NCBI GenBank assembly: GCA_036172265.1
Contig: JASFBA010000038.1
Location: forward strand, 1-54,961
DNA: 54,961 nt
Origin: JASFBA01 sp036172265
Lineage (GTDB): Bacteria; Chloroflexota; Chloroflexia; DTKN01
Reading direction: 5' to 3'
The position numbers and the translations under genes were made by a program. The notes under the pieces were generated by a model. That model was given only the letters and a program-made list of their open reading frames with translations. It had not been told where the DNA came from and ran no database searches. This document shows positions 7,418 to 15,144 of this stretch, piece after piece (position 1 is the stretch's first letter; the number at the start of each line of letters is the position of its first letter).

Positions 7418-9145
7418 ATGGTCTTTCGGCGATGGCTTGGTCCGATCCTGATCCTGGGGTTGCTTCTGCCCCTGGTCCTGAGCACTCCGACCGGAGCATC
7501 TCCAGGAACAGGGCGCTCTCGCTACTTTGCCGAAACCGGACATGCCGTTTCCGGAGCCTTTCTGGATTACTGGGAAAGAAATGGCGGCCTCTACATCTTC
7601 GGCTACCCCATCACCGACGAATTTCTGGACATCAGCACCGACGGGAATACCTACCTCACCCAGTACTTTGAGCGGGCCATTTTCGAGTACCATCCCGAAT
7701 ACGCCGGCACGCGCTACGAGGTCCTCCTACGCCTGCTCGGCCTCATCGCCACCCAGGGACGTACCTTCGATCCGGCTCCCGAACCCCATTACGACACTCC
7801 GGGCCGGCTCTATTTCCCCTACTACGGTGGCCACTCCTTGAGCGGTGTTTTCTTGAACTACTGGATGCGTAACGGCGGCCTGCCCGTCTTCGGCTACCCC
7901 ATTTCCGAGCCGTTTTACGAGGTCAGCCCTACCGACGGAAAGACCTACCTGGTGCAGTACTTTGAGCGCAACCGCTTCGAACACCACCCTGAACTGGCCG
8001 GCACCCCCTACGAAGTGCTGCTGGGGTTGCTTGGCTACGAGTACTTGCACCGATTGCAGGGAAACGCCGCCCCTCTGCCCACGCCGACGCCCACCCCCCC
8101 GCCGCCCCCCACAACCTCCGGCAGCCTGCGCTACGGCTTTGACGTACACCTGACCGCAAGCAACATCGACGGCGTTCTGGACCTGGTCCGGGGAGCCGGT
8201 TTCGGCTGGATCCGTCAGCAGGTCCATTGGGCCGACATCGAACCGGTCAAAGGCACCTACAACTGGGGTTTCCTCGATGTCATCGCCCAGAAGGCCAGCC
8301 AGAAGGGGGTGCAGGTCATGTTCAGCATCGTCTGGTCTCCAGCCTGGGCCACCCGGGGAGGCGGACACGGGATGCCCACCAACCCCAACGACCTGGGCGA
8401 TTTCCTCTATGCTATGGCTTCTCGCTATCGTGGGCAGGTCCAGGCCTATGAGATCTGGAACGAGCAGAACTATGCCGTGGAAAACGACGGCTATGTGGCC
8501 GGAGCCGAACGCTACGTCGAACTCCTGAAGGCGGCCTACCGCCGCATCAAGGAGGCCGACCCGAACGCCATCGTGATCTGCGGCCCGCTCACGCCCACAG
8601 GGGTGAACAACCCCTACCTGGCCATTGACGACATCACCTACCTGAAGCAGATGTTCCAGTACCAAGACGGCGTCATCCGCAACTATTTCGACGTCCTGGG
8701 GGTGCATGTGGCCGGCACGCTCAATCCACCCGACACCCTCTGGCCGGATAACCCCGGCCCCGGCCCGGGTTGGGTGGACCACCCCACCCACTACTTCCGC
8801 CACGTCGAGAACATCCGCGCCGTCATGGTGGCCTACGGGATGGGCGATAAGCCGATCTGGATTACCGAATTCGGCTGGGCCTCCACGGAGAACGTCACCT
8901 CGGTGGCCGCTCGAGGCTACGAGTACGGCTACTACAACTCCGAACAGGAACAGGCCGACTATCTGGTCCGGGCCTTTGAAAAGGCGCGCACCGAGTACCA
9001 GCCCTGGCTGGGGGCGATGTTCGTCTGGAACCTGAACTTTGCTACCTGCTTCCCCGCCACCGATGAAAAGTCCCCCTTCGGGATCATCCGGCCCAACGGG
9101 ACGTTGCGGCCGGCCTATACTGCCCTGGCCGGGATGCCGAAGTAA
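7418..9145 (+). CDS. Secreted clan GH-A glycoside hydrolase with two LGFP-like repeats
   Basis: 575 residues. The ATG at 7418 is chosen over a GTG at 7409 because AAGGAGGT (7403-7410) sits 7 nt before it. A signal peptide (about 1-27) is followed by two homologous about 75-residue modules, each with the pattern GxAxSGxFLxYWxRNGGLxxFGYPI and QYFERxxFExHPE, probably cell-surface binding repeats. After a Pro/Thr linker (about 225-235) comes a TIM-barrel hydrolase domain with likely acid/base Glu349 in IWNEQN and nucleophile Glu484 in WITEFGW. This motif pair fits clan GH-A (GH5/GH39-like). The substrate is unknown. First of three paralogues in a row. Confidence 0.85.
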   Translation: MVFRRWLGPILILGLLLPLVLSTPTGASPGTGRSRYFAETGHAVSGAFLDYWERNGGLYIFGYPITDEFLDISTDGNTYLTQYFERAIFEYHPEYAGTRYEVLLRLLGLIATQGRTFDPAPEPHYDTPGRLYFPYYGGHSLSGVFLNYWMRNGGLPVFGYPISEPFYEVSPTDGKTYLVQYFERNRFEHHPELAGTPYEVLLGLLGYEYLHRLQGNAAPLPTPTPTPPPPPTTSGSLRYGFDVHLTASNIDGVLDLVRGAGFGWIRQQVHWADIEPVKGTYNWGFLDVIAQKASQKGVQVMFSIVWSPAWATRGGGHGMPTNPNDLGDFLYAMASRYRGQVQAYEIWNEQNYAVENDGYVAGAERYVELLKAAYRRIKEADPNAIVICGPLTPTGVNNPYLAIDDITYLKQMFQYQDGVIRNYFDVLGVHVAGTLNPPDTLWPDNPGPGPGWVDHPTHYFRHVENIRAVMVAYGMGDKPIWITEFGWASTENVTSVAARGYEYGYYNSEQEQADYLVRAFEKARTEYQPWLGAMFVWNLNFATCFPATDEKSPFGIIRPNGTLRPAYTALAGMPK

Positions 9146-9211
9146 CAGGGCTCCCTTCAGCCTGCCGGCATCCGGGTCCAGGTTATTTATGCACTCCAAA
9201 GGAGAACGCTG

Positions 9212-10489
9212 ATGTCAAGTCTACGCCAAAATGCGATCTGGATCGTCCTGATCCTGGCCCTCGTTCTGGGGGCCTGCGGACCCGCCGCCCAGGAGACGTT
9301 CCCCACTCCTGCGCCTACGGCCGAACCAATGGCCACGGCCGAACCGACGGCCACACCCGAACCCACCCCCCTTCCGCCTCCCACCCTCACTCCCTCGCCC
9401 ACGCCCGACCCGCTCTTCCCGATGCGCACCACCCACTTCTCCTACGGCATCAACGCTCACCTCTTCTACCCCGAGGTGGTAGGGCGCACCCAGGATGACA
9501 TTATGGAATACGTCAGAGATCTGGGGGCGGAATGGGAACGCCAGCAGGTCTCCTGGGCTGACCTGGAGCCGGCCAAGGGCGAGTACGTCTGGGGTGAAAT
9601 GGACAAGGTGGTGGATGCGGTGAGCCGCAGTTACCGGAAACTTCTGGTAAGCATCGTCCGCTCGCCCTCCTGGGCCACCGCCGACGGCGGCTACGGCATG
9701 CCGGCCAACCCCGACGACTTGGGCGACTTTCTCCACGCCATGGCCACCCGCTACGCCGGCCGCATCCAGGCCTATGAGATCTGGAACGAGCAGAACTATG
9801 CCGTGGAAAACGACGGCTACGTCCATGGGCCAGGCCGCTACGTGGAACTCCTGAAGGTGGCTTACGCCCGCGTCAAGGAGGCCGACCCCTACGCCTTTGT
9901 CCTCCTGGGCCCGCTGACGCCCACCGGAGTGAACGACCCCACCATCGCCATTGACGACATCACCTACCTGCGCCAGATGTACGAATACAACGGCGGCGAG
10001 GTCAAGGGGTATTTCGATGTCCTGGCCGCTCACGTGGCCGGCGTGCATAACCCCCCCGATACCCTCTGGCCCGATAACCCGGGCCCTGGTCCAGGCTGGG
10101 TGGACCATCCCACCTTCTACTTCCGCCATGTGGAAAACATCCGCCGGGTGATGGAGGAGTACGGCGACGGCGAAAAACAGATCTGGATCACCGAGTTCGG
10201 CTGGGCCTCGCTGGAAAACATCGGCGATACACCCGCGCCGGGCTATGAATATGCCCTCAACAACACGGAGTACGAGCAGTCCCTCTACCTGATCCAAGCG
10301 CTGGAGATGGGTCGTACCCGGTATCAACCCTGGCTGGGGGCCATGTTCATCTGGAACCTGAACTTTGCCACCATTACCCCTCCCACCGACGAAAAATCCC
10401 CCTTCAGCCTGCTACGACCCGACTGGTCCCTCCGGCCGGCCTATAAAGCCGTACGCGACGACATCCGAGAACACACCCAATGGCCGTGA
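9212..10489 (+). CDS. Lipoprotein clan GH-A glycoside hydrolase, paralogue 2
   Basis: 425 residues; ATG 9212 follows AAGGAG by 7 nt. Signal peptide with lipobox LGAC (about residue 23) and a Pro/Thr-rich linker (about 30-70) place it as a surface lipoprotein. The catalytic domain is collinear with the first paralogue but the LGFP-like modules are missing. Probable acid/base Glu193 (IWNEQN) and nucleophile Glu328 (WITEFGW) are conserved, as is the long PDTLWPDNPGPGPGWVDHPT loop shared by all three. It probably acts on polysaccharide outside the cell. The spacing of 66 nt suggests the same transcript as its neighbours. Confidence 0.85.
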   Translation: MSSLRQNAIWIVLILALVLGACGPAAQETFPTPAPTAEPMATAEPTATPEPTPLPPPTLTPSPTPDPLFPMRTTHFSYGINAHLFYPEVVGRTQDDIMEYVRDLGAEWERQQVSWADLEPAKGEYVWGEMDKVVDAVSRSYRKLLVSIVRSPSWATADGGYGMPANPDDLGDFLHAMATRYAGRIQAYEIWNEQNYAVENDGYVHGPGRYVELLKVAYARVKEADPYAFVLLGPLTPTGVNDPTIAIDDITYLRQMYEYNGGEVKGYFDVLAAHVAGVHNPPDTLWPDNPGPGPGWVDHPTFYFRHVENIRRVMEEYGDGEKQIWITEFGWASLENIGDTPAPGYEYALNNTEYEQSLYLIQALEMGRTRYQPWLGAMFIWNLNFATITPPTDEKSPFSLLRPDWSLRPAYKAVRDDIREHTQWP

Positions 10490-10523
10490 TACGGAATACG
10501 GAATACGCAATACGTAATACACA
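10489..10523 (+). repeat. Heptad repeat ATACGNA
   Basis: Starting at the last base of the TGA stop of paralogue 2, the 7-bp unit ATACGGA/ATACGCA/ATACGTA is repeated four to five times, ending just before the SD site of paralogue 3. The same unit builds the large palindrome at 37942-37997, also beginning TGATACG at the end of a gene. Confidence 0.8.
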
Positions 10524-10536
10524 TAAGGAGAAAACC

Positions 10537-11796
10537 ATGACCCACCCCAAACCCCTTGGGTTCGCCGTAGCTCTTGTCCTGCTCGGCTCCCTCCTGGCCG
10601 CCTGTGGGCCGACCGCTACCATGCCCTCCCTCCCGCCGGCCTCGGTGGCCGTGCAGACCCCGGTGCCGACGAATACCCCAAAACCCACCCCGACGCCGGG
10701 CCCCACCCTCACCCCCAGCCCGACCCCCGACCCCACCTTCCCTATGCACACCCCTTACTTCTCCTTCGGCATAGACGTGGACCTCTTCTACAAGGACTAT
10801 GACGAGGTCCTCGGCTACGTGGACGACCTGGGCATCGAGTGGGTGCGTCAGCAGGTCTGGTGGGAACACATCGAGGGCTCCAAGGGCTACTACGTCTGGG
10901 ACGAACTGGACAACGTGGTGGAGGCCGTGGGACAGCACCACCATAAACTTCTGGTGAGCATTGTCCGTTCCCCGGGCTGGGCCACCGAAGACGGCGGCTA
11001 CGGCATGCCGGCCGACCCCAACGACCTGGGCGACTTTCTCTACGCCATGGCCTCCCGCTATCGCGGCCGCATCCAGGCCTATGAGATCTGGAACGAACAG
11101 AACTATGCCGAAGAAAATGCCGGCTACGTTCAGGGGCCGGGCCGCTACGTGGAACTCTTGAAAGTGGCTTATACTCGCATCAAGGAGGCCGACCCCCTGG
11201 CCATCGTCCTCTTCGGTCCGCTGACGCCCACCGGAGTGAACGACCCCACCATCGCCGTTGATGACGTTGCCTACCTGGAGGCGGTGTACAGATACGAGGA
11301 TGGGGCAGTGCAGAACTATTTCGACGTCCTGGCCGTGCACGTGGCTGGCACGCTCAACCCCCCGGAGACGCTCTGGCCCGATAACCCCGGCCCCGGCCCG
11401 GGTTGGGTGGACCACCCTACCCACTATTTCCGCCACGTGGAAAACATCCGCGAGGTGATGGAAAAGTACGGCGACGGCGACAAGCAGATCTGGATCACCG
11501 AGTTCGGCTGGGCCTCCATCGAAGGCATCACCGAGGCACCGGCCCCCCGCTACGAATACGCCGCTTACAACACGGCTCAGGACCAGGCCGACTACCTGGT
11601 ACGGGCGCTGGAGATGGGCCGTACCACCTACCAGCCCTGGATGGGGGCGATGTTCATCTGGAACCTGAACTTTGCCCGCACCAACCCTCCCGACGATCAG
11701 AAATCGGCCTTTGGCCTGATCGACCCGGCCGGCAACCCCCGGCCGGCCTATCAGGCGGTCAAGGACTATGTGGCCCGGTATAGCCGCTGGCCATAG
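10537..11796 (+). CDS. Lipoprotein clan GH-A glycoside hydrolase, paralogue 3
   Basis: 419 residues from the ATG at 10537, which follows AAGGAG by 6 nt; an in-frame ATG at 10480 overlaps the previous gene and has no SD. Lipobox LLAAC (about residue 23), Pro/Thr linker, then the hydrolase domain with probable catalytic Glu187 (IWNEQN) and Glu322 (WITEFGW). It shares long identical stretches with paralogue 2, indicating recent duplication. The next gene, a glycosyltransferase, starts 9 nt downstream, so the cluster couples polysaccharide cleavage with glycan synthesis, perhaps for an exopolysaccharide or wall glycan. The true substrate is not known. Confidence 0.85.
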   Translation: MTHPKPLGFAVALVLLGSLLAACGPTATMPSLPPASVAVQTPVPTNTPKPTPTPGPTLTPSPTPDPTFPMHTPYFSFGIDVDLFYKDYDEVLGYVDDLGIEWVRQQVWWEHIEGSKGYYVWDELDNVVEAVGQHHHKLLVSIVRSPGWATEDGGYGMPADPNDLGDFLYAMASRYRGRIQAYEIWNEQNYAEENAGYVQGPGRYVELLKVAYTRIKEADPLAIVLFGPLTPTGVNDPTIAVDDVAYLEAVYRYEDGAVQNYFDVLAVHVAGTLNPPETLWPDNPGPGPGWVDHPTHYFRHVENIREVMEKYGDGDKQIWITEFGWASIEGITEAPAPRYEYAAYNTAQDQADYLVRALEMGRTTYQPWMGAMFIWNLNFARTNPPDDQKSAFGLIDPAGNPRPAYQAVKDYVARYSRWP

Positions 11797-11805
11797 GAGC
11801 GCCAA

Positions 11806-12528
11806 GTGCTGGAAAAATCGCTTTCCGTCGTCTTGCCGGCCCATAACGAAGAGGCCAACATCGAGTTCGTGGTACGCCGCTGCCTGGAAGTCCTGCCCGG
11901 CCTGGTGCAGGATTTCGAGATCATCGTGGTGGACGACGGCAGCCGCGATGCCACGCCTCAGATTGTGGACCGGCTGGCGGCCGAGGACCCGCACGTCATC
12001 GCCCTTCACCACGAAGTCAACCGGGGCTATGGAGACGCCCTGATGACCGGCTTTGCCCACACCCGAGGCGACTACGTGATGTTCATGGACTCGGACCGCC
12101 AGTTCGACATCGCCGACCTGGAACGCCTCCTGCCTTATGTGGGTCGGTACGACATCGTGGCCGGCTATCGCATCCGCCGGCGAGACCCGCCGCTTCGCCT
12201 CCTCTACGCCCGAATCTTCAACCTGGCCGTGCGCCTCTTCTTCGGCCTGCGCCTGCGCGATGTGGATTGTGCCTTCAAGGTCTTTCGAGGGGATCTCCTG
12301 CGGGACATCCACCTGGAGTTCGGCGGGGCCCTCGTCAACACCGAGATTCTGGCCAAGGCGCGCCACCGGGGGGCCACTCTGACCGAAGTGGGCGTGCACC
12401 ATTACCCTCGCCTGGTGGGCAAGCAATCGGGGGGAACTTTCCGGGTCGTCTTTCGGGCCATGCGCAACTTCCTGCGGCTGTGGTGGAGGGTACAGAAAAT
12501 GTCCCCAAGCACCCAGCCACGGAAATAA
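11806..12528 (+). CDS. Family 2 glycosyltransferase (polyprenyl-phosphate type)
   Basis: 240 residues, GTG start behind AGGAG with 6-nt spacing, 9 nt after paralogue 3. GT-A fold motifs are clear: SVVLPAHNEE, IIVVDDGSRD, the metal-binding MDSDRQF, and RLRDVDCAFKVF, typical of the dolichol-phosphate mannose/glucose synthase group. No C-terminal transmembrane segments are present, so it is a soluble or peripheral enzyme that probably charges an undecaprenyl-phosphate carrier from a nucleotide sugar. It is the last gene of the hydrolase cluster and its stop adjoins a strong hairpin. Confidence 0.88.
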   Translation: MLEKSLSVVLPAHNEEANIEFVVRRCLEVLPGLVQDFEIIVVDDGSRDATPQIVDRLAAEDPHVIALHHEVNRGYGDALMTGFAHTRGDYVMFMDSDRQFDIADLERLLPYVGRYDIVAGYRIRRRDPPLRLLYARIFNLAVRLFFGLRLRDVDCAFKVFRGDLLRDIHLEFGGALVNTEILAKARHRGATLTEVGVHHYPRLVGKQSGGTFRVVFRAMRNFLRLWWRVQKMSPSTQPRK

Positions 12529-12560
12529 AGTAGGACAACTCCTGGGGAGTTGTCCTACTT
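12528..12560 (+). terminator. Perfect 15-bp hairpin after the glycosyltransferase
   Basis: AAGTAGGACAACTCC (12528-12542), loop TGG, GGAGTTGTCCTACTT (12546-12560). It overlaps the last base of the TAA stop. There is no long T-run, so it may act as a weak terminator or be a dispersed palindrome; the core recurs at 13521-13543. Confidence 0.6.
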
Positions 12561-12624
12561 GCCCCGCCCGTCCGGTCTTGCAGGCCAGTTGATACACACG
12601 TCGTCCTCGGTCGGCGAATCCCAC

Positions 12625-12653
12625 TTGAAAAAAACGTAGAAATTTGGTATAAT
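12625..12653 (+). promoter_or_regulatory. Promoter for the HTH gene
   Basis: TTGAAA (12625-12630), 17-bp spacer, TATAAT (12648-12653) with TGG before it. It lies 57 nt upstream of the ATG at 12710. A near-consensus promoter in an A+T-rich island. Confidence 0.8.
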
Positions 12654-12709
12654 AGAAATGTAGGGGTCTAGAACATTAGGCGACTTGGACAGAGATTGGG
12701 AGGTGAACC

Positions 12710-13135
12710 ATGAAATGGCTAACGATCGCAGAAGCAGCCGAGCGATTCGCGGTTGAGGCGGCCGTGCTGGAGAAACTGGCCAAAGATGGGGTCATCGGCT
12801 CGAAACTCTCCCCGGAGGGCAAACTCTTGGTCCTGGAGGATGAGGCCCAGGAGATAGGGCGGCGACTGGACCGCCGTCAGTGGGAGCACCTGCGCGGCCG
12901 GCCGATCACCGCCTCCGACGCCGAGCGCCATTACGGCCTTTCTAAGAACTATTATGCTCGCTGGGGTCGCGAGGGCTACATTCGGAAACTCGGCGAAGAC
13001 GGCTGGCGCATCTGGCTGGACGAGGCCGACGTGGCTTATGCCACCGCCCTGGCCGAAGTGAGCGGCGGCCTGCGGCAGGGACGGGCCCTCTTCCCGGCCA
13101 GTCCCCAGTACGCTACCCTTCACAAGGAAGGATAG
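12710..13135 (+). CDS. Small DNA-binding protein with two helix-turn-helix-like segments
   Basis: 141 residues, ATG behind GGGAGGTGA. Two segments resemble MerR/excisionase-type winged HTH domains: residues 1-32 (MKWLTIAEAAERFAVEAAVL) and about 62-100 (ITASDAERHYGLSKNYYARW). Each has the pattern of a helix, an AxxxxV/L turn and a recognition helix, with a short YIRKLG wing in the second. It has its own strong promoter and is flanked by palindromes that could be targets or termination sites. No partner gene indicates its regulon; it could be a phage- or transposon-derived regulator or a chromosomal repressor. Confidence 0.6.
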   Translation: MKWLTIAEAAERFAVEAAVLEKLAKDGVIGSKLSPEGKLLVLEDEAQEIGRRLDRRQWEHLRGRPITASDAERHYGLSKNYYARWGREGYIRKLGEDGWRIWLDEADVAYATALAEVSGGLRQGRALFPASPQYATLHKEG

Positions 13136-13263
13136 TCGGCCGTTATCCCTGGCAGGATAGGCCTCAAGTGAACGGTCGCCAACTCCCCCTTGCCCGGAGG
13201 GAAGGGGAAAAAGTGACGCCGGAGGCCCTTTCTCCTCCTGGCGAGGGGGGGCGCCCCTACAAA

Positions 13264-13296
13264 AGACCTGGAAAGTCTCCAAGACCTTCCAGGTCT
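13264..13296. repeat. 15-bp palindrome with 3-nt loop
   Basis: AGACCTGGAAAGTCT (13264-13278), loop CCA, AGACCTTCCAGGTCT (13282-13296); one mismatch in 15. The geometry (15-3-15) equals that of the hairpin at 12528-12560, but the sequence differs. Confidence 0.8.
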
Positions 13297-13520
13297 CGCT
13301 GGACGTTCCATGTCCAGGCAGGATCAGCGGCAGCCCTCCTTTATCTATATTTTGTTCAGCCACAATAAACCTGCCCCTTTGGTATTTTCGGGGAAATCGT
13401 GGTAAACTATAGCCGGTCTGGGCAACGACCGGAGAAAGAAGTGGAAGGCCTGAAAAGGGGTGGTGGGTATCGGCCGTAATTGTCCCATACCTCCACCTTC
13501 GCGGTAAAGCGGGGAAAAGT

Positions 13521-13543
13521 GGATAACTCCTGTGGAGTTGTCC
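13521..13543. repeat. 10-bp palindrome related to the 12528 hairpin
   Basis: GGATAACTCC, loop TGT, GGAGTTGTCC; one mismatch. The core matches the inner part of the 12528-12560 hairpin (GGACAACTCC-TGG-GGAGTTGTCC), so the two belong to one family. Confidence 0.7.
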
Positions 13544-13675
13544 CTCCTTGGAATCGGCAACGGGGGAAGCCGGGGTAAGTTCGATGGCCTGTCCCGGCTC
13601 CTTTCCCCTGGATGAGATGGAGGCCCAGGCGAATGAGGAGTTCCGGGCCGAGTGGAAAGAGAAAAGGGTGTTCAG

Positions 13676-14098
13676 ATGGGCATTGCCGAGCGATGGAGGA
13701 GACTTCGAGGCCTTGGTCCCGACGTCGGGCAGGCCTTGGGCCGGCTTTTTCCCCTTTTCGAGAGGGAAGGGGTAATGCTGGCCTACCTTTTCGGTTCCCT
13801 GGGCCGGGGAGAAGAGGGAAACGACATCGATCTGGCCATCCTGGTCCGAGATGCCCCGGCTTTCCGCCTCCGGGAGGCCGTTGTCGAATGTTTAGGGACA
13901 GAGAGGGTAGACCTGGTGGACTTGCAGAGAGCCTCGCCGGTGCTGCGTTTCGAGATTATCCGTACCGGCCGCCCTATCTACATCGCAGACGAGAATTTCC
14001 AAGAACGCTTTGAACTGGCCACTCTGCACCTCTACCGAGATACACAACCTCTACGCCGTCAGCAAAGCAGTTACCTTAGGCGGAGATTGGGGCTATGA
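13676..14098 (+). CDS. mntA: MntA-family antitoxin, minimal nucleotidyltransferase
   Basis: 140 residues from ATG 13676; a GTG at 13652 is an alternative. The nucleotidyltransferase signature GSLGRGEEGNDIDLAIL (about residues 41-57) carries the GS, the two Asp (DID) and the later Asp in RVDLVDLQ, so the active site is complete. In the known MntA/HepT systems MntA adds AMP units to a tyrosine of the HepT toxin and neutralises it. The downstream hepT overlaps by 4 nt (ATGA), giving translational coupling. It could be chromosomal stabilisation or phage defence. Confidence 0.88.
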   Translation: MGIAERWRRLRGLGPDVGQALGRLFPLFEREGVMLAYLFGSLGRGEEGNDIDLAILVRDAPAFRLREAVVECLGTERVDLVDLQRASPVLRFEIIRTGRPIYIADENFQERFELATLHLYRDTQPLRRQQSSYLRRRLGL

Positions 14099-14553
14099 TC
14101 CTAAGACGAGAGGCCGTTGAAGAGCGCCTAAAGGAACTCGACGAGATTCTCCAGGAACTGGGCAAGTATCGGGATGTGGCCTGGGAAACCTTCCAGGCAA
14201 ACCTTAGTCAACGTTGGATCATTGAGCGAGGCCTTATTGCCGCCGCCTCGGTCATCTTGGATGTTGCTGACCACATCCTGGCCGGACACTTCGGGCTTTA
14301 TCCGGAAACCTACGAAGAAAGCCTTCAGCGCCTGGCGGAAAAGGGAGTATTGTCCGGGGAAGTCTACCGGCAGATCAAGGGGTTGGGAGGTTTTCGCAAC
14401 GTCCTGGTCCACCGCTATCTGGATGTTGATCCGCGTGAAGTATTGGAGAACTACCACAAGGGTCTGGAGGTCTTCCCCCGTTTTGCTCGGGAGGTCTTGG
14501 TTTGGCTGGATATGGTCATCAGATCGAGTCCACCCCAAGCCCCCGCCGGGTAG
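14095..14553 (+). CDS. hepT: HepT-family HEPN toxin (DUF86)
   Basis: 152 residues, all-helical. The HEPN ribonuclease motif RX4HXY is present as RNVLVHRY (about residues 101-108); the final Tyr is the residue modified by MntA in characterised pairs. The helix WIIERGLIAAASVILDVADHIL is typical of the family. The start codon overlaps the mntA stop (ATGA), and the stop codon lies inside a dispersed palindrome at 14550-14576. The expected role is an RNA-cleaving toxin held inactive by AMPylation. Both catalytic motifs are intact, so the pair is probably functional. Confidence 0.9.
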   Translation: MILRREAVEERLKELDEILQELGKYRDVAWETFQANLSQRWIIERGLIAAASVILDVADHILAGHFGLYPETYEESLQRLAEKGVLSGEVYRQIKGLGGFRNVLVHRYLDVDPREVLENYHKGLEVFPRFAREVLVWLDMVIRSSPPQAPAG

Positions 14554-14576
14554 GCGAAGGCAATGCCTTTGCCTAC
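14550..14576. repeat. Dispersed palindrome GTAGGCGAAGGCA, copy 1
   Basis: GTAGGCGAAGGCA (14550-14562), one-base loop, TGCCTTTGCCTAC (14564-14576); one G.T-type mismatch. It contains the hepT stop codon. Related copies are at 20954-20982 and 40244-40270. Confidence 0.8.
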
Positions 14577-14628
14577 CTCAAAACGCCTCACCCACGAGTT
14601 TGGGAGAGTCTAAAGGTCCCCGGTCAGT

Positions 14629-15093
14629 TTACCTGGTCGGCGTGGGGACCGGCGTAGGGGTAGGCGTGGGGGAAGCCTGGAAGGTGTAGCGAACCGTATA
14701 GCGGCCGTTGCGGGCTTCGCTGGCCCGCACGCGTAACCGTATTGTGCCGTCCACATCGGAACGGGCCAGGGTGGTGCCTTGGCCGGCCTGCCCGTAGCGT
14801 GCCCGTACCCTCAGCAGGGGAACCAGGTCCTCCCCGATGACCTCCACGCTCAGTTCCCCCCAGTCCACCTCGACAGTGACCTCCAGGCGCACCCAGGCCA
14901 GGGGCCGGCCCAGGGATATCCGGCGCTCAGTCTCCCCGTCGGCGCTAACGAACCTTACCTGGGCCTCCCCGCCGGAGGGCCGGGGGGTCTCGAAGAGCCG
15001 TTCGCCCGAAACCAGGAAGCAGCCGGTTAGAAGGAGCAGGAGGAGCATACCCCCCAGGGTATGTAGGAAACGGGGGAAGGACCGGGAAAACAT
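14629..15093 (-). CDS. Small lipoprotein with Thr-Pro tail
   Basis: 154 residues from the ATG at 15093, which follows AGGGG; an upstream in-frame start at 15135 lacks a signal. Signal peptide MFSRSFPRFLHTLGGMLLLLLLTGC with lipobox LTGC, then an about 100-residue beta-rich domain (VRFVSADGETERRISL, WVRLEVTVEVDWGEL) and a Thr-Pro tail ending PTPTPVPTPTR. The domain is not recognised; it may be a small beta-sandwich anchored to the membrane. It follows ftsY by 51 nt on the same strand and may be the last gene of that transcript. Confidence 0.65.
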   Translation of the reverse strand: MFSRSFPRFLHTLGGMLLLLLLTGCFLVSGERLFETPRPSGGEAQVRFVSADGETERRISLGRPLAWVRLEVTVEVDWGELSVEVIGEDLVPLLRVRARYGQAGQGTTLARSDVDGTIRLRVRASEARNGRYTVRYTFQASPTPTPTPVPTPTR

Positions 15094-15144
15094 ATCCCCT
15101 GAGAGATGCGGAAAACGGCCTTTGCGCACTCCCAACCTCCGGCC

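Larger units (their letters stand above)
13136..13675. other. Non-coding stretch rich in short palindromes
   Basis: About 540 nt. It holds a CCGGAGGGAAGGGG tract, a 15-bp hairpin at 13264-13296, CCGGTC/GACCGG arms near 13412-13432, and a second hairpin at 13521-13543. A possible -10 (TAAACT near 13401) has no good -35. An ORF at 13548-13775 overlaps mntA and is not accepted as a gene. Confidence 0.5.

Noticed and set aside
10441..12624. 727-residue minus-strand ORF over the glycoside hydrolases and glycosyltransferase
   Set aside because: Antisense shadow of three real genes; composition follows the reversed codon bias of high-GC DNA and there is no SD or recognised domain.
13548..13775. 75-residue plus-strand ORF upstream of mntA
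   Set aside because: Overlaps mntA in another frame, has no good SD and no family resemblance.
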